Origin: an uncultured Lachnospiraceae bacterium
GTDB lineage: Bacteria > Bacillota > Clostridia > Lachnospirales > Lachnospiraceae
Reading direction: 5' to 3'
Length of the DNA stretch: 44,615 nucleotides
NCBI GenBank assembly: GCA_934385475.1
Contig: CAKRPS010000020.1
Coordinates: 1-44,615 of the forward strand
Shown: one piece after another, positions 17,890 through 26,877 of the stretch
Layout of the letters: every line of letters begins with the position of its first letter
Position numbering within the stretch: position 1 is the first letter of the stretch
The notes under the pieces: model-generated
The model's database searches: none
Seen by the model: the letters and a program-made list of their open reading frames with translations, nothing else
Told to the model about the DNA's origin: nothing
Program-made: the position numbers and the translations under genes

Positions 17890-19272
17890 ATGAAATACAG
17901 AAGTAAAAACCAGGAAGCAGATGCATTTTATCCTAAAATCCTGAAGCTTGTTATTCCAATCGTTATTCAGAATCTTCTGAGTGCCGCTGTGAACTCGGCC
18001 GATGTCGTGATGCTCAACTATGTCGGGCAGTCATCCATCTCCGCCGTCTCCCTTGCGTCCAACTATGCCAATGTTCTGTTTATGGTCTATTACGGACTTG
18101 GCACCGGAGCCTCCATGCTCTGCGCACAATACTGGGGCAAAAAGGATCTGCAACCCATCCGCATCGTGGAGGGGATCGCACTGCGCTTTTCCATCCTGAT
18201 CACTCTGGTTTTCTCTTCCTTTGCATTGTTCGCACCCCGGCTGATGATGCAGCTTTTCACAAAGGACACTGAGCTGATCACCATCGGTGCCGGCTACCTG
18301 CGGGTGATGTCTGTCACCTATCTGTGCTGGTGCATTATAGAGATTTATCTGTCGATCCTGCGCAGTATCGGTCATGTGACGGTGTCTATGTGCCTGAATG
18401 TCCTGGCTTTCGTGCTGAACATCTTTTTAAATGCCGTCTTTATTTTCGGCCTGTTTGGGGCACCGAAGCTCGGAGCCACCGGTGTTGCCATGGCAACTGC
18501 TCTTTCCCGCATCATCGAATTGACCGGTTGTATCATCGTGTCTCTGTGCAGCCATGATATCCGGCTCAACCCAGCTTACATGTTCCTGCGCAACAAGCTA
18601 CTGGTAAAAGATTTTATTCATCTGGCCCTTCCTGCTCTGCTCAATGATATCTCCTGGAGTGTGGCTTTCTCCATGTACTCCGTGATTCTGGGTCACCTGG
18701 GAACCGATGCCGTGGCAGCGAACTCCCTGGTCATCGTAGTGCGCAACTTCGGTACCGTTCTGTGCTTCGGTACGGCGAGCGCAGGAGGAATCCTGCTTGG
18801 CAACGTCATGGGACAGGGCAATCTGGAACTGGCACGCAGCTACGCACGCAAGATTCTCAGGTTGACTGTGATCACCGGAGCGGTCGGCGGTGTGCTGATC
18901 CTTGCCGTCACTCCTTTCGTGCTGCATTTTGCCTCGTTGACAGACACGGCTATGCACTATCTGAAATATATGCTACTGATCAATTCCTATTATATTATGG
19001 GAGCCGCCGTCAATACGACCCTGATCGCCGGTGTCTTCCGTGCGGGCGGTGATAGCCGTTTCGGTATGATCTGCGATACGGTCGATATGTGGTGCTACGC
19101 CGTTCCACTGGGTTTCATCGCCGCATTTGTGTTTAAACTCCCGGTGATCGTGGTCTATTTCCTGCTCTGCACCGATGAGTTTGTGAAATGGCCCTGGGTT
19201 CTCAAACGTTACAAGAGCGAAAAGTGGCTCAAAAACATTACCCGTGATGACCTGTTTCAGGAAAACAACTAG
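17890..19272 (+). CDS. MATE family efflux transporter (second copy)
   Basis: A 460-residue, 12-helix MATE transporter, clearly different from the one at 13142-14512. It begins MKYRSKNQEADAFYPKILKL. The helix-1 motif NSADVVMLNYVGQSSISAVS replaces the more usual VDT..G.. form, which fits the DinF/NorM-like clostridial branch. A tail of charged residues follows the last helix. GAAGGGGGGAAAATT precedes the ATG. It is a single gene between its own promoter and a terminator shared with the convergent amino-acid ABC operon. The substrate is unknown. Confidence 0.9.
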   Translation: MKYRSKNQEADAFYPKILKLVIPIVIQNLLSAAVNSADVVMLNYVGQSSISAVSLASNYANVLFMVYYGLGTGASMLCAQYWGKKDLQPIRIVEGIALRFSILITLVFSSFALFAPRLMMQLFTKDTELITIGAGYLRVMSVTYLCWCIIEIYLSILRSIGHVTVSMCLNVLAFVLNIFLNAVFIFGLFGAPKLGATGVAMATALSRIIELTGCIIVSLCSHDIRLNPAYMFLRNKLLVKDFIHLALPALLNDISWSVAFSMYSVILGHLGTDAVAANSLVIVVRNFGTVLCFGTASAGGILLGNVMGQGNLELARSYARKILRLTVITGAVGGVLILAVTPFVLHFASLTDTAMHYLKYMLLINSYYIMGAAVNTTLIAGVFRAGGDSRFGMICDTVDMWCYAVPLGFIAAFVFKLPVIVVYFLLCTDEFVKWPWVLKRYKSEKWLKNITRDDLFQENN

Positions 19273-19312
19273 ATACCGCCAGTGCATACATTTTCCTCGT
19301 CACCATAATAAA

Positions 19313-19351
19313 AAGCCGGTAACCGCTGTTTTTCAAGCGTATTATCGGCTT
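19313..19351. terminator. Bidirectional terminator between MATE and amino-acid ABC operon
   Basis: AAGCCGGTAA (19313-19322) pairs with TTATCGGCTT (19342-19351), with an inner CGC/GCG. On the minus strand TTTTTATTATG follows, a strong U-tract; on the plus strand CTTGATTTTA follows. Confidence 0.8.
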
Positions 19352-19364
19352 CTTGATTTTATGT

Positions 19365-20162
19365 CTAAATCTGCTGGGTTCCTTCCGTATATCTTGTCAG
19401 GAACTGTCTTGTTCTCTCTTCCTGCGGGTTATCAATGACCTGTCTGGGATCTCCCTGCTCTACGATCACACCATCGTCCATGAAAATAAGCTGATCTGCC
19501 ACATCTCTCGCAAATGCCATCTCATGTGTGACAATGATCATGGTCGTCTTCTGCGCCGCAAGTCCACGAATTACTTTCAGCACCTCACCGGTAAGCTCAG
19601 GATCCAGTGCTGAGGTCGGCTCGTCAAAACACAGGATGTCCGGTTTGAGCGCAAGCGCTCTCGCAATGGCCACACGTTGCTGCTGTCCTCCGGAAAGCTG
19701 ATGCGGATAATGGTTCATGCGGTCTGCAAGTCCCATCTCGGCAAGAAGTTCTTTCCCATGCTGCTCGATCTCATCCAGGATCGCTTTCTTGTTCTGTTTG
19801 AAATCCGGCCTCTCCTTTGCCAGAAGCTGTTCTGACAACGTAACATTCTCAAGTGCTGTGTACTGCGGAAACAGATTAAAATTCTGAAATACCATTCCGA
19901 AATGCAGCCTCTTGATGCGCAGTTCTTTTTCTCTCTCCCTGCTCGGCACCGCCGCGTCAAACAGTTTCTCTCCCTTGACCGTGATCGTTCCCTGATCTGC
20001 CGTCTCCAGAAAGTTCAGGCACCGCAGCAGAGTTGTCTTACCGGAACCGGAGGAACCGATGATCGCAAGTGCATTTCCTTCTTCCAGCGAGAAGCTGACA
20101 TCCTTCAAAACCTGCGTGGAACCAAAATGCTTTTCAATATTTTTTACTTCCAGAATCGCCAT
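19365..20162 (-). CDS. Polar amino-acid ABC transporter ATP-binding protein
   Basis: A 265-residue ATPase of the GlnQ/HisP type that powers uptake of an amino acid. Walker A GSSGSGKTT (about 36-44), the Q-loop in GMVFQNFNLFPQ (about 87-98), signature [15 protein letters not shown] (about 155-169), Walker [15 protein letters not shown], and the switch His in VTHEMAF are all intact. An insertion with KERPDFKQNKKAILDEIEQHG (about 113-135) makes it longer than the second ATPase of this kind in the window (240 residues). AGGAGG lies before the ATG. It is the last gene of a three-gene operon, 11 bp after the permease. Confidence 0.93.
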   Translation of the reverse strand: MAILEVKNIEKHFGSTQVLKDVSFSLEEGNALAIIGSSGSGKTTLLRCLNFLETADQGTITVKGEKLFDAAVPSREREKELRIKRLHFGMVFQNFNLFPQYTALENVTLSEQLLAKERPDFKQNKKAILDEIEQHGKELLAEMGLADRMNHYPHQLSGGQQQRVAIARALALKPDILCFDEPTSALDPELTGEVLKVIRGLAAQKTTMIIVTHEMAFARDVADQLIFMDDGVIVEQGDPRQVIDNPQEERTRQFLTRYTEGTQQI

Positions 20163-20173
20163 TTTCGTTCCTC

Positions 20174-20830
20174 CTACCTGAAATAGTCCAGCTTGCGCTC
20201 AATAAAATTGAACAACAGTGTCAAAATACCCACAAAGATCAAATAAAATACACCGGTATAGAACAGCGGCCATGTCAGACCGTTGCTCTTCATAAAGGAA
20301 TATCCGGCAAAGGTCAGCTCATAGGCGGCAATGATACGCGCCAGTGAGGTGTCCTTCACCAGGGTAATGATCTCATTCGACATCGGAGGCACGACTCTCT
20401 TTACCATCTGTAAAAGCGTGATCTTAAAGAAAATCTGTGTCTTCGTCATGCCAAGCACCTGCCCGGCCTCTCTCTGTCCTGCCGGAACACCTTCGATACC
20501 GCCCCGGAAAATTACCGAGAAATAGCAGGCATAGTTGATACTGAATGCCACAACCGTCGCTGTGATACGCCCTGTCTCATTTCCGCTCCAGATATTATGT
20601 CCCAGCCAAAGTCCCGGGCCATAGAAAATAATGATCAGCTGGAGCATCAGCGGTGTCCCGCGGATTACCCATACCAGAAGATTTACCAGATAACGCAGCG
20701 GCTTAAACTTGCTCATGGCACCAAACGCAATGACAAGTCCCAGCGGAAGCGAAAAGATCAAGGTAAATATAAAAATCTGAAAGGTTGTTAGCAAACCGCC
20801 CATCAGCGAGCGTGTGACATTCCAAAACAT
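20174..20830 (-). CDS. Polar amino-acid ABC transporter permease
   Basis: A 218-residue inner membrane permease of the HisMQ family with about five helices. The EAA loop that contacts the ATPase reads AGQREAGQVLGMTKTQIFFK (about 122-141). The early VIRGTPLMLQL is also a family marker. GGGAG precedes the ATG at 20830. It lies 21 bp after the binding-protein gene and 11 bp before the ATPase gene, so one operon. It appears to function as a homodimer, since no second permease gene is present. Confidence 0.92.
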   Translation of the reverse strand: MFWNVTRSLMGGLLTTFQIFIFTLIFSLPLGLVIAFGAMSKFKPLRYLVNLLVWVIRGTPLMLQLIIIFYGPGLWLGHNIWSGNETGRITATVVAFSINYACYFSVIFRGGIEGVPAGQREAGQVLGMTKTQIFFKITLLQMVKRVVPPMSNEIITLVKDTSLARIIAAYELTFAGYSFMKSNGLTWPLFYTGVFYLIFVGILTLLFNFIERKLDYFR

Positions 20831-20851
20831 GTTTCTTCTCCCAAAATCAAA

Positions 20852-21736
20852 TTACTGTGCTACTACAATAACCTGTGCGTTGTTGCAGTATGCATTTGTG
20901 CACTCCATAGCCTCTGTCACTTCACTTGTAAGTGTCATACCATTCCATACAACGTCGATGTTCTTGGATTCCAGCTCCATGATCTTGTTATCCCAGTCGA
21001 TCTCTACAAACTGAGCTTCCACACCGAGCTTCTCTGCTACCATACGTGCCATATCTGCATCAAAACCGATCCACTCACCGGATTCATCCTTGTAGTCCAT
21101 CGGTGCAAAGTCTGTAATACCAACGATCAGAGTACCCTTATCCTTGATATAGGCAACATCGCTGTCTGACTCAGCCTCTGTAAACTCGCTCTCGCTCTGC
21201 TCAACCAGCGCTTCCTGTACACCATAAGTAGTTGCTGTCTCCAGCATGGAACCGTCTGCATAGCTCTCTGCAAATACAGAGTTGATGAAAGAAGCAAGGT
21301 CAGAACCTTTACGGCAGCCTACGCCGTACTCTTCTGTTGTCAGCTCATCGGTATGTGTCAGGTTCGGGTAGCTGGTTCCCTCACCGATCATAGCGCCTGC
21401 CATCAAAAGGTCAATGATCGCTGCATCGGATGTACCGGATGCCACTTCCATCAGGGCATCTGCCTGAGATGCTACGGAATTGATCTGGAATCCCTTTTCC
21501 TGTGCTACTTCTTCTCCTGCGGAGCCTGCCTCTACAGCGTATACGATCTGAGTGTCCTCGCTGCCCTCCTGAGCTGCGTCCTGTGTCTCCTCTGTTGCGG
21601 CATCGTCTGTTGTTTCCTCAGCTGCTGCCTCTGTGTCTGTTGTTGTCTGTGCTGCATCGTTAGATGAGCCACATCCTGTCAGCAGTGATCCCATGGTCAG
21701 AGTCACTGCCATCATCAGTGCAAGTTTCTTTTTCAT
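20852..21736 (-). CDS. Circularly permuted amino-acid substrate-binding lipoprotein
   Basis: A 294-residue lipoprotein (lipobox LLTGC, Cys22) with an acidic tether (about 26-62). It binds the substrate for the downstream permease and ATPase. Domain order is unusual. Residues 63-125 (IVYAVEAGSAGEEVA..., DAAIIDLLMAG) match the second lobe of family-3 binding proteins. Residues 126-180 match the usual C-terminal return to lobe 1 (EEYGVGCRKGSDLASFIN). An acidic linker (SESEFTEAESD) follows. Residues 193-292 match the usual N-terminal lobe-1 half (GTLIVGITDFAPMDYKD, GFDADMARMVAEKLG, DVVWNGMTLT). The chain ends at the hinge strand AQVIVV. Compare the normal order in the protein at 24189-25103. All parts are present, so it is probably functional. 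R1 copy E supplies the ribosome site. Confidence 0.85.
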   Translation of the reverse strand: MKKKLALMMAVTLTMGSLLTGCGSSNDAAQTTTDTEAAAEETTDDAATEETQDAAQEGSEDTQIVYAVEAGSAGEEVAQEKGFQINSVASQADALMEVASGTSDAAIIDLLMAGAMIGEGTSYPNLTHTDELTTEEYGVGCRKGSDLASFINSVFAESYADGSMLETATTYGVQEALVEQSESEFTEAESDSDVAYIKDKGTLIVGITDFAPMDYKDESGEWIGFDADMARMVAEKLGVEAQFVEIDWDNKIMELESKNIDVVWNGMTLTSEVTEAMECTNAYCNNAQVIVVAQ

Positions 21737-21743
21737 AATCTTC

Positions 21744-21771
21744 TCCTCATTTCTGCACGCATGTATCGTGC
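21744..21771 (-). repeat. R1 dispersed repeat, copy E (upstream of the permuted binding protein)
   Basis: Only the gene-proximal part is present: hairpin GCACG/CGTGC (21755-21759 with 21767-21771) followed by CAGAAATGAGGA, 8 nt before the ATG. The stem sequence differs from copies B, C and D, but pairing is kept. Confidence 0.75.
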
Positions 21772-21777
21772 TTGTTT

Positions 21778-21824
21778 GTAACTATTCAGACTCTCCATAT
21801 TCGAGTCACCCTGAGAATAGTTAC
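21778..21824 (-). repeat. R2 inverted-repeat element, short copy
   Basis: GTAACTATTC (21778-21787) and GAATAGTTAC (21815-21824) are perfect 10-bp inverted repeats around 27 bp. It adjoins R1 copy E on its gene-proximal side and lies within the predicted leader of the permuted binding-protein gene. Confidence 0.75.
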
Positions 21825-21847
21825 CTTTTTTTCATAAATACTTCTGT

Positions 21848-21876
21848 ATTCTAACACACTGCCACATTAAAGTAAA
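21848..21876 (-). promoter_or_regulatory. Predicted promoter of the permuted-binding-protein ABC operon
   Basis: Minus-strand TTTACT (21871-21876), 17-bp spacer, TAGAAT (21848-21853). Transcription would start near 21841, placing the R2 and R1 elements in the 5' leader. Confidence 0.7.
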
Positions 21877-21949
21877 TCCCTATTTTATGCCCTTTACAGG
21901 CGTTTTAGCGGTCATCCGCAGGCATTCGCACAGGTATCATAATCGCAAA

Positions 21950-21978
21950 AACAGGCAGTGCATCCTGCACCGCCTGTT
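21950..21978 (-). terminator. Rho-independent terminator after the helical 143-residue gene
   Basis: AACAGGC-GTGCA pairs with TGCAC-GCCTGTT around GGA, then TTTTTG on the minus strand. Confidence 0.8.
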
Positions 21979-21984
21979 CCGGTT

Positions 21985-22416
21985 TTACAAATATTCCCGC
22001 ATATCCCTGATCAGTGTCTCCTCGGCCTCGATCGCCTCTTTGGCAAGCTTTTTGACTTCCGGCTTCGCAGCACGGTACTGGTGCAGGTAACGGTACAGGG
22101 ATTTGACACCCATGTTGCAGCCATCCGTGATCAGGTCAGCCACAACCCTGTCAGAATCCTCTTCTGTAAATTTTACATTTGTCTTCATCCATGACATGAC
22201 CTTTGCCATTGTAGCCGGTTCTTTGCCCTCATCATGGTATTCCTTCAAATACTCATGTGTCTGGTCTCCCAGCCTGCAATGGGTATCTCTGCTCTGTTGC
22301 AGAAGATTCTCCAGATGGTCATTCTTCACGTGGGGCATCACATCCTCAAGCGAGGAAATCCCCATTTTAATTCCGGCATTACACTCTCTAAGTAACTTGA
22401 TCGTATCGTCTTCCAT
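21985..22416 (-). CDS. Helical hypothetical protein, 143 residues
   Basis: A soluble, almost wholly helical protein that I do not recognise with certainty. Four amphipathic helices can be drawn (about 2-28, 32-63, 66-100, 105-143), with His, Glu and Asp spaced along them. This recalls ferritin-like or DUF2383-like four-helix bundles, but no complete metal-binding motif is obvious. GGAGG lies 7 nt before the ATG at 22416. It follows the NhaC gene by 51 bp and is closed by a terminator, so it is the second gene of a two-gene operon and may work with the antiporter or in the same stress response. Confidence 0.7.
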   Translation of the reverse strand: MEDDTIKLLRECNAGIKMGISSLEDVMPHVKNDHLENLLQQSRDTHCRLGDQTHEYLKEYHDEGKEPATMAKVMSWMKTNVKFTEEDSDRVVADLITDGCNMGVKSLYRYLHQYRAAKPEVKKLAKEAIEAEETLIRDMREYL

Positions 22417-22467
22417 AAGCAGCCTCCTTTTTCCTTAGTATGAACGGGAAAGCTGCTCCTGATACAT

Positions 22468-24099
22468 TTACTTTCCGCTCTTCTGTTCCATGGGCGGCAG
22501 GATCTTTTTCAGGAAGGTCAGCAACACTACCATCAACAAGATTGAGATCGGCAGGCAGATCCACACATTCTGTACAAATCCCGCAATAATGTAGGATACA
22601 AAGGATACACCCGCTGCCACAACCGCATAGGGAAGCTGTGTGGACACATGGTTGACATGGTCGCACTGCGCTCCCGCAGAAGCCATGATCGTCGTATCCG
22701 AAATCGGTGAACAGTGATCGCCACAGACTGCACCTGCCATACATGCGGAGATGGAAATGATCATCAGACTTTCGTTAGTATTGGAAAATACCGCTACGAC
22801 AATCGGGATCAGGATTCCGAAGGTTCCCCATGAAGTTCCTGTCGCAAAGGCAAGGAAGCAGCCAACCAGGAATACAATCGCCGGAAGGAAGCTCATAAAG
22901 CTGCCTGCTGCAGACTGCATGGCATTTGCTACAAATTCCTTTGCACCAAGACTGTCCGTCATTGCTTTCAGGGTCCATGCAAAGGTCAGGATCAGGATCG
23001 CCGGTACCATGGCCTTAAACCCTTCCGGGATACAGCCCATACATTCCTTAAATGACAATACTTTTCTGCAGATAAACAGGATCACTGTGATCACCAGACC
23101 AAAGAAGCTTCCGATGGCAAGTCCTACCGAGGCATCGCTTTGGGAAAATGCTGTCACAAAATCTGTTCCCTCAAAGAAACCACCTGTATAGATCATTCCG
23201 ATCACACAGCACACAACAAGACAGAGGATCGGGATCAACAGATCAAGCACATGTCCCTTTTCATTCTCCTTCTGCTCCTGCGTGGCATTCGCATAAGGTC
23301 TCTCCGGTGTGGTGTAGATATCTCCGTTGATGGCATTTTTCTCATGTACTGCCATCGGGCCAAATTCCACCTTCATGACCGCCATAGACACCATCATTAC
23401 GATCGTCAGGATCGCATAATAATTGTAAGGAATTGCCCTTACAAACAGGGAAAGTCCATCTTCTCCCTCCACAAAGCCGCTGACAGCAGCCGCCCAGGAG
23501 GATATCGGCGCAATAATACATACCGGTGCCGCTGTCGCATCGATCAGATAAGCCAGCTTTGCCCTTGACACATTGTGCTTATCTGTCACCGGACGCATAA
23601 CGCTTCCCACCGTAAGACAGTTAAAATAGTCGTCAATAAAGATCAGCACGCCAAGCAGGATCGTCGCAAGCTGTGCTCCCACGCGTGTCTTGATCCGCTT
23701 GCTTGCCCATCGTCCAAACGCTGCGGAACCGCCTGCCTTATTCATCATTGCCACAAGGGAACCGAGGATTACCAGAAAGATCAGGATACCCACATTGTAG
23801 CTGTCGGACAGGACGTTGATGATACCACCATTAAAGATGTGCAGCACCGTTCCCTCAAAGCTGAAATTGGAATACAGCATTGCTCCCACCAGTATTCCAA
23901 TAAACAGGGAACTGTAGACCTCCTTGGTGATCAGTGCCAGCACGATCGCTACAATCGCCGGTACGAGCGCCCAGAAGGTTGCAAACATTGCCGGTTGTGT
24001 TGCTTCTTCCTCTGCCGCCTGCACCAGCATCGGACAGCAGATCATGATCGCTGCCAGCAGCATTCCCGCCGGCAACACTCTTCTTTTGTTGCTCTTCAT
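22468..24099 (-). CDS. NhaC-family Na+/H+ antiporter
   Basis: A 543-residue antiporter of the NhaC family with an N-terminal hydrophobic signal-like segment (about 8-28) and about 11-12 further helices. Family motifs include IFIDDYFNCLTVGSVMRP (about 175-192), with the paired aspartates, and GDHCSPISDTTIMASAGA near the C-terminus. It probably exports Na+ or exchanges an organic acid for protons; NhaC relatives also include malate/lactate and arginine/ornithine exchangers. The ATG ending at 24099 follows GAAGGAGGAAGAA. A longer frame to 24162 would read through the terminator hairpin of the upstream gene, so the short start is right. Confidence 0.88.
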   Translation of the reverse strand: MKSNKRRVLPAGMLLAAIMICCPMLVQAAEEEATQPAMFATFWALVPAIVAIVLALITKEVYSSLFIGILVGAMLYSNFSFEGTVLHIFNGGIINVLSDSYNVGILIFLVILGSLVAMMNKAGGSAAFGRWASKRIKTRVGAQLATILLGVLIFIDDYFNCLTVGSVMRPVTDKHNVSRAKLAYLIDATAAPVCIIAPISSWAAAVSGFVEGEDGLSLFVRAIPYNYYAILTIVMMVSMAVMKVEFGPMAVHEKNAINGDIYTTPERPYANATQEQKENEKGHVLDLLIPILCLVVCCVIGMIYTGGFFEGTDFVTAFSQSDASVGLAIGSFFGLVITVILFICRKVLSFKECMGCIPEGFKAMVPAILILTFAWTLKAMTDSLGAKEFVANAMQSAAGSFMSFLPAIVFLVGCFLAFATGTSWGTFGILIPIVVAVFSNTNESLMIISISACMAGAVCGDHCSPISDTTIMASAGAQCDHVNHVSTQLPYAVVAAGVSFVSYIIAGFVQNVWICLPISILLMVVLLTFLKKILPPMEQKSGK

Positions 24100-24130
24100 T
24101 TCTTCCTCCTTCTTAGTTTGTATATCCAAA

Positions 24131-24159
24131 AACCCCGGCAGAAACGATCTGTCGGGGTT
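24131..24159 (-). terminator. Rho-independent terminator of the second amino-acid ABC operon
   Basis: AACCCCG-CAGA pairs with TCTG-CGGGGTT, followed by TTTTTGG on the minus strand. It separates the binding-protein gene from nhaC. Confidence 0.85.
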
Positions 24160-24188
24160 CAAGTATCCCTTATGAAGCTGTAGACAGA

Positions 24189-25103
24189 TTACTCTGCATC
24201 TGCCTCAGTATACTTTACAGCCAGATCAGAAATGGTTCCGTCTGCAAGCATGCTGTCGATTGCTTTGTTGATAACATCCAGAAGAGCTGTGTTGCCTTTC
24301 TTTACTGCGATTGCATATTCCTCAGACTCAAATGCTTCCGGATCTTCTACAATCTTAAGGCCTTCGTTGTCGCTCACATACTTCTGTGCAGTAGCGGAGT
24401 CGATTACTACGACATCACACTTGCCGTTTGCAAGCTCCATAACAGCCTCTGTACCCTTCTTGAATGCCTCATACGGATATCCCATATCCTTTACGCATAC
24501 TTCACCGGTATAACCCTGTACAACACAGATCTTCTTGTCTGCCATATCAGCAGCTGCTGCAATGTCAGAATCCTCTCTTACGATCATAACCTGTGTAGCT
24601 GTATAGTAAGGTGTAGAGAAATCTACAGCTTCTTTTCTCTCATCGGTAACTGTCATACCTGCGATAACTGCATCGATCTGACCATTCTGAAGTGCTACTA
24701 ACAGAGAGTCAAACTCCATGCTCTCCATAGCTGCCTGCATACCATTCTCTTCAGCGATCTGCTTTGCAATTGCCATATCAATACCATCAAACTCATCGAT
24801 CACACCGTCTGCTGTGATGAACTCAAAAGGCGGGAACTCCGGGTTGGTTGCAAAAGTGATAACACCCTCTTTTACAGTCTCCAGTGCTGCGTCCTCTGTT
24901 GTCTCCTCAGTTGCTGCTGCATCCTCAGTCTCGGTTGCCTCCTCGGCTGCTGCGTCAGTCTCCTCTGTTGCAGCTTCTGTTTCCTCTGCTGCGGTCTCCT
25001 CAGCCGGTGCTTCGGTTGTTGTGTCTGCTGTGCTGCCACAGCCTGCAAGTACACCTGCTGTCATTGCGGTAGCAAGTACCATTGCCAATACTTTCTTTTT
25101 CAT
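24189..25103 (-). CDS. Amino-acid ABC transporter substrate-binding lipoprotein (normal domain order)
   Basis: A 304-residue family-3 solute-binding lipoprotein. Lipobox VLAGC (Cys22) is followed by a highly repetitive acidic Ala/Glu/Thr tether (about 27-73). Lobe 1 starts with ITFATNPEFPPFEF and contains AVIAGMTVTDERKEAVDFS. Lobe 2 is marked by ICVVQGYTGEV and CDVVVIDSATAQ. The chain returns to lobe 1 with EYAIAVKKGNTALLDVINKA. The Arg in TDERKEAV is the usual carboxylate-binding position. GGAGGAGAAATATT precedes the ATG. It is the last gene of the operon permease-ATPase-binding protein and is followed by a terminator. Confidence 0.93.
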   Translation of the reverse strand: MKKKVLAMVLATAMTAGVLAGCGSTADTTTEAPAEETAAEETEAATEETDAAAEEATETEDAAATEETTEDAALETVKEGVITFATNPEFPPFEFITADGVIDEFDGIDMAIAKQIAEENGMQAAMESMEFDSLLVALQNGQIDAVIAGMTVTDERKEAVDFSTPYYTATQVMIVREDSDIAAAADMADKKICVVQGYTGEVCVKDMGYPYEAFKKGTEAVMELANGKCDVVVIDSATAQKYVSDNEGLKIVEDPEAFESEEYAIAVKKGNTALLDVINKAIDSMLADGTISDLAVKYTEADAE

Positions 25104-25211
25104 AATATTTCTCCTCCTGAATCTTGTTTCTATCTCAAACAGTACCCTCTCGGAATACTGATGCGACCTGTTGTATTATAGTCTTCTCTGCGTTTCCTTG
25201 CAAGAGCGTTT

Positions 25212-25934
25212 TTAAAGTACCTTGCTCAGGAAATTCCGGGTTCTTTCGTTCTGCGGGTTGCCGAACACCTCTTCCGGCGTACCGCTCTCCATCACGATTC
25301 CCTGATCGATAAAGAGTACCCGGGAAGCCACCTCTCTGGCAAATCCCATCTCATGCGTAACGATTACCATCGTCATTCCGGACTTCGCCAGATCCTTCAT
25401 AACATCCAGAACCTCTCCGACCATCTCCGGGTCAAGCGCTGAGGTCGGCTCATCGAAAAGCATGATCTCAGGGTCCATTGCAAGTGCTCTGGCGATCGCC
25501 ACACGCTGCTTCTGTCCACCAGAAAGCTGTGCCGGATATGCGTCTGCCTTCTCCTCAAGATTTACCCGCCTGAGAAGCTCTTTGCCCTTCTCCACGGCCT
25601 GTTCCTTCGACATCTTTTTCAGAAGCACAGGTGCCAGGGTAATATTGTCCATGATCGTCAGATGGGGAAACAGGTTAAACTGCTGGAAAACCATTCCCAT
25701 TTTCTGCCTGATACGGTTTACGTTGATCTTCGGATCGGTGATCAGCTCATCATCCACATAGATCTCGCCTTCCGTCACATCCTCAAGCAGATTCAGACAA
25801 CGCAGAAAGGTACTTTTGCCGGAACCGGACGGACCAATCACCACGACAACCTCTCCCTGACTGACATGCTCGTCAATTCCGTTAAGTACGGACAAATCTC
25901 CAAATTTTTTATGCAAATTCTTTACTTTAATCAT
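25212..25934 (-). CDS. Polar amino-acid ABC transporter ATP-binding protein
   Basis: A 240-residue GlnQ-type ATPase, the standard length. Walker [10 protein letters not shown] (about 34-42), Q-loop [12 protein letters not shown] (about 79-90), signature [15 protein letters not shown] (about 135-149), Walker [15 protein letters not shown] and VTHEMGF are intact. It energises uptake through the permease at 26041-26739. The ribosome site is GAGGAAC at the end of R1 copy B, which fills the whole gap to the permease gene. Confidence 0.94.
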   Translation of the reverse strand: MIKVKNLHKKFGDLSVLNGIDEHVSQGEVVVVIGPSGSGKSTFLRCLNLLEDVTEGEIYVDDELITDPKINVNRIRQKMGMVFQQFNLFPHLTIMDNITLAPVLLKKMSKEQAVEKGKELLRRVNLEEKADAYPAQLSGGQKQRVAIARALAMDPEIMLFDEPTSALDPEMVGEVLDVMKDLAKSGMTMVIVTHEMGFAREVASRVLFIDQGIVMESGTPEEVFGNPQNERTRNFLSKVL

Positions 25935-25940
25935 CTTTGT

Positions 25941-26021
25941 TCCTCATTTCTGCGCACGCTTTTTGCGCATGACGAGTTTGTGTCACGTGTACGCAGACAC
26001 AAATCCCGCGATTGAAAAATT
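25941..26021 (-). repeat. R1 dispersed repeat, copy B (inside an ABC operon)
   Basis: In the direction of the genes it has hairpin TTTGTGTC/GACACAAA (25977-25984 with 25996-26003), hairpin TGCGCA/TGCGCA (25951-25956 with 25964-25969), then AGAAATGAGGA. It occupies nearly the entire space between the permease stop and the ATPase start. Confidence 0.85.
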
Positions 26022-26040
26022 TCATCTGCCGGGTGTACCT

Positions 26041-26739
26041 CTATCTGGCGTCTGACTTTCTGAGTCTGTACTCGATTCTGCCGAGCAGAAGTGTCAATAT
26101 CTTGATCAGAACATAGTAAATGACTGCCGTTCCGATCAGGGGTGCAAATGCAATAAAGGTCGCACTCTTGATAAAGTCGCCCGCTTTCTGGATATCCATC
26201 AGACCCACATATCCCACGATGGCTGTCTCCTTGATCAGCACGATAAACTCATTGCAAAGCGCCGGAAAAATATTCTTGACCGCCTGCGGAATGACAATTC
26301 TTGTCATTGTCTGATAAGCGCTCAGTCCCAGTGATCTGCCGGCCTCTGTCTGTCCCTTGTCGATGGAAAGAATACCGGCTCTGATAATCTCCGACACGTA
26401 GGCACCGGAATTGATACCAAATGCGATCGCCGCAATGATCCATTTATCCAGATTGACCGACGCAAAGATAACAAAGTAAATGATCATCAACTGTGTGACG
26501 GACGGTGTTCCTCTGATAATGTCCGTATACAGCCCTCCGAAAAATCTCGGAAGCTTCTTTTTGGAAAGGTTACAGAGTGCGATCAGCATTCCGATCAGGA
26601 TTCCCAGTACGATCGCAAGCAGGGAAACCTTGATGGTCACTCCCACACCGCTGACAAGCAGCTTGTAACGATCCTCTTTAATAAAACACTTATAAAATGT
26701 ATCTGCAAAATTGGCCGTCCATTCACTAAACCAGTTCAT
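26041..26739 (-). CDS. Polar amino-acid ABC transporter permease
   Basis: A 232-residue HisMQ-type permease with about five membrane helices. IIRGTPSVTQLMIIYFV (about 95-111) and the EAA loop KGQTEAGRSLGLSAYQTM (about 140-157) are typical. It is the first gene of the operon, followed by R1 copy B, the ATPase and the binding protein. AGGAACAA precedes the ATG. The upstream 140 bp is AT-rich and holds a near-palindrome GATAAAGTATCTTATC (26804-26819) that could be an operator; no clear promoter was assigned. Confidence 0.92.
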   Translation of the reverse strand: MNWFSEWTANFADTFYKCFIKEDRYKLLVSGVGVTIKVSLLAIVLGILIGMLIALCNLSKKKLPRFFGGLYTDIIRGTPSVTQLMIIYFVIFASVNLDKWIIAAIAFGINSGAYVSEIIRAGILSIDKGQTEAGRSLGLSAYQTMTRIVIPQAVKNIFPALCNEFIVLIKETAIVGYVGLMDIQKAGDFIKSATFIAFAPLIGTAVIYYVLIKILTLLLGRIEYRLRKSDAR

Positions 26740-26877
26740 TTGTTCCTATTTCCTTTCATTGCACTGCGATTATCCCAGCGCTGTCCTGTTGCCCTACTGT
26801 TCATGATAAAGTATCTTATCACATCAATTCATGAAAATAAAGCATAAATATTCAAATCTGTCGTATTTATATAAGCC

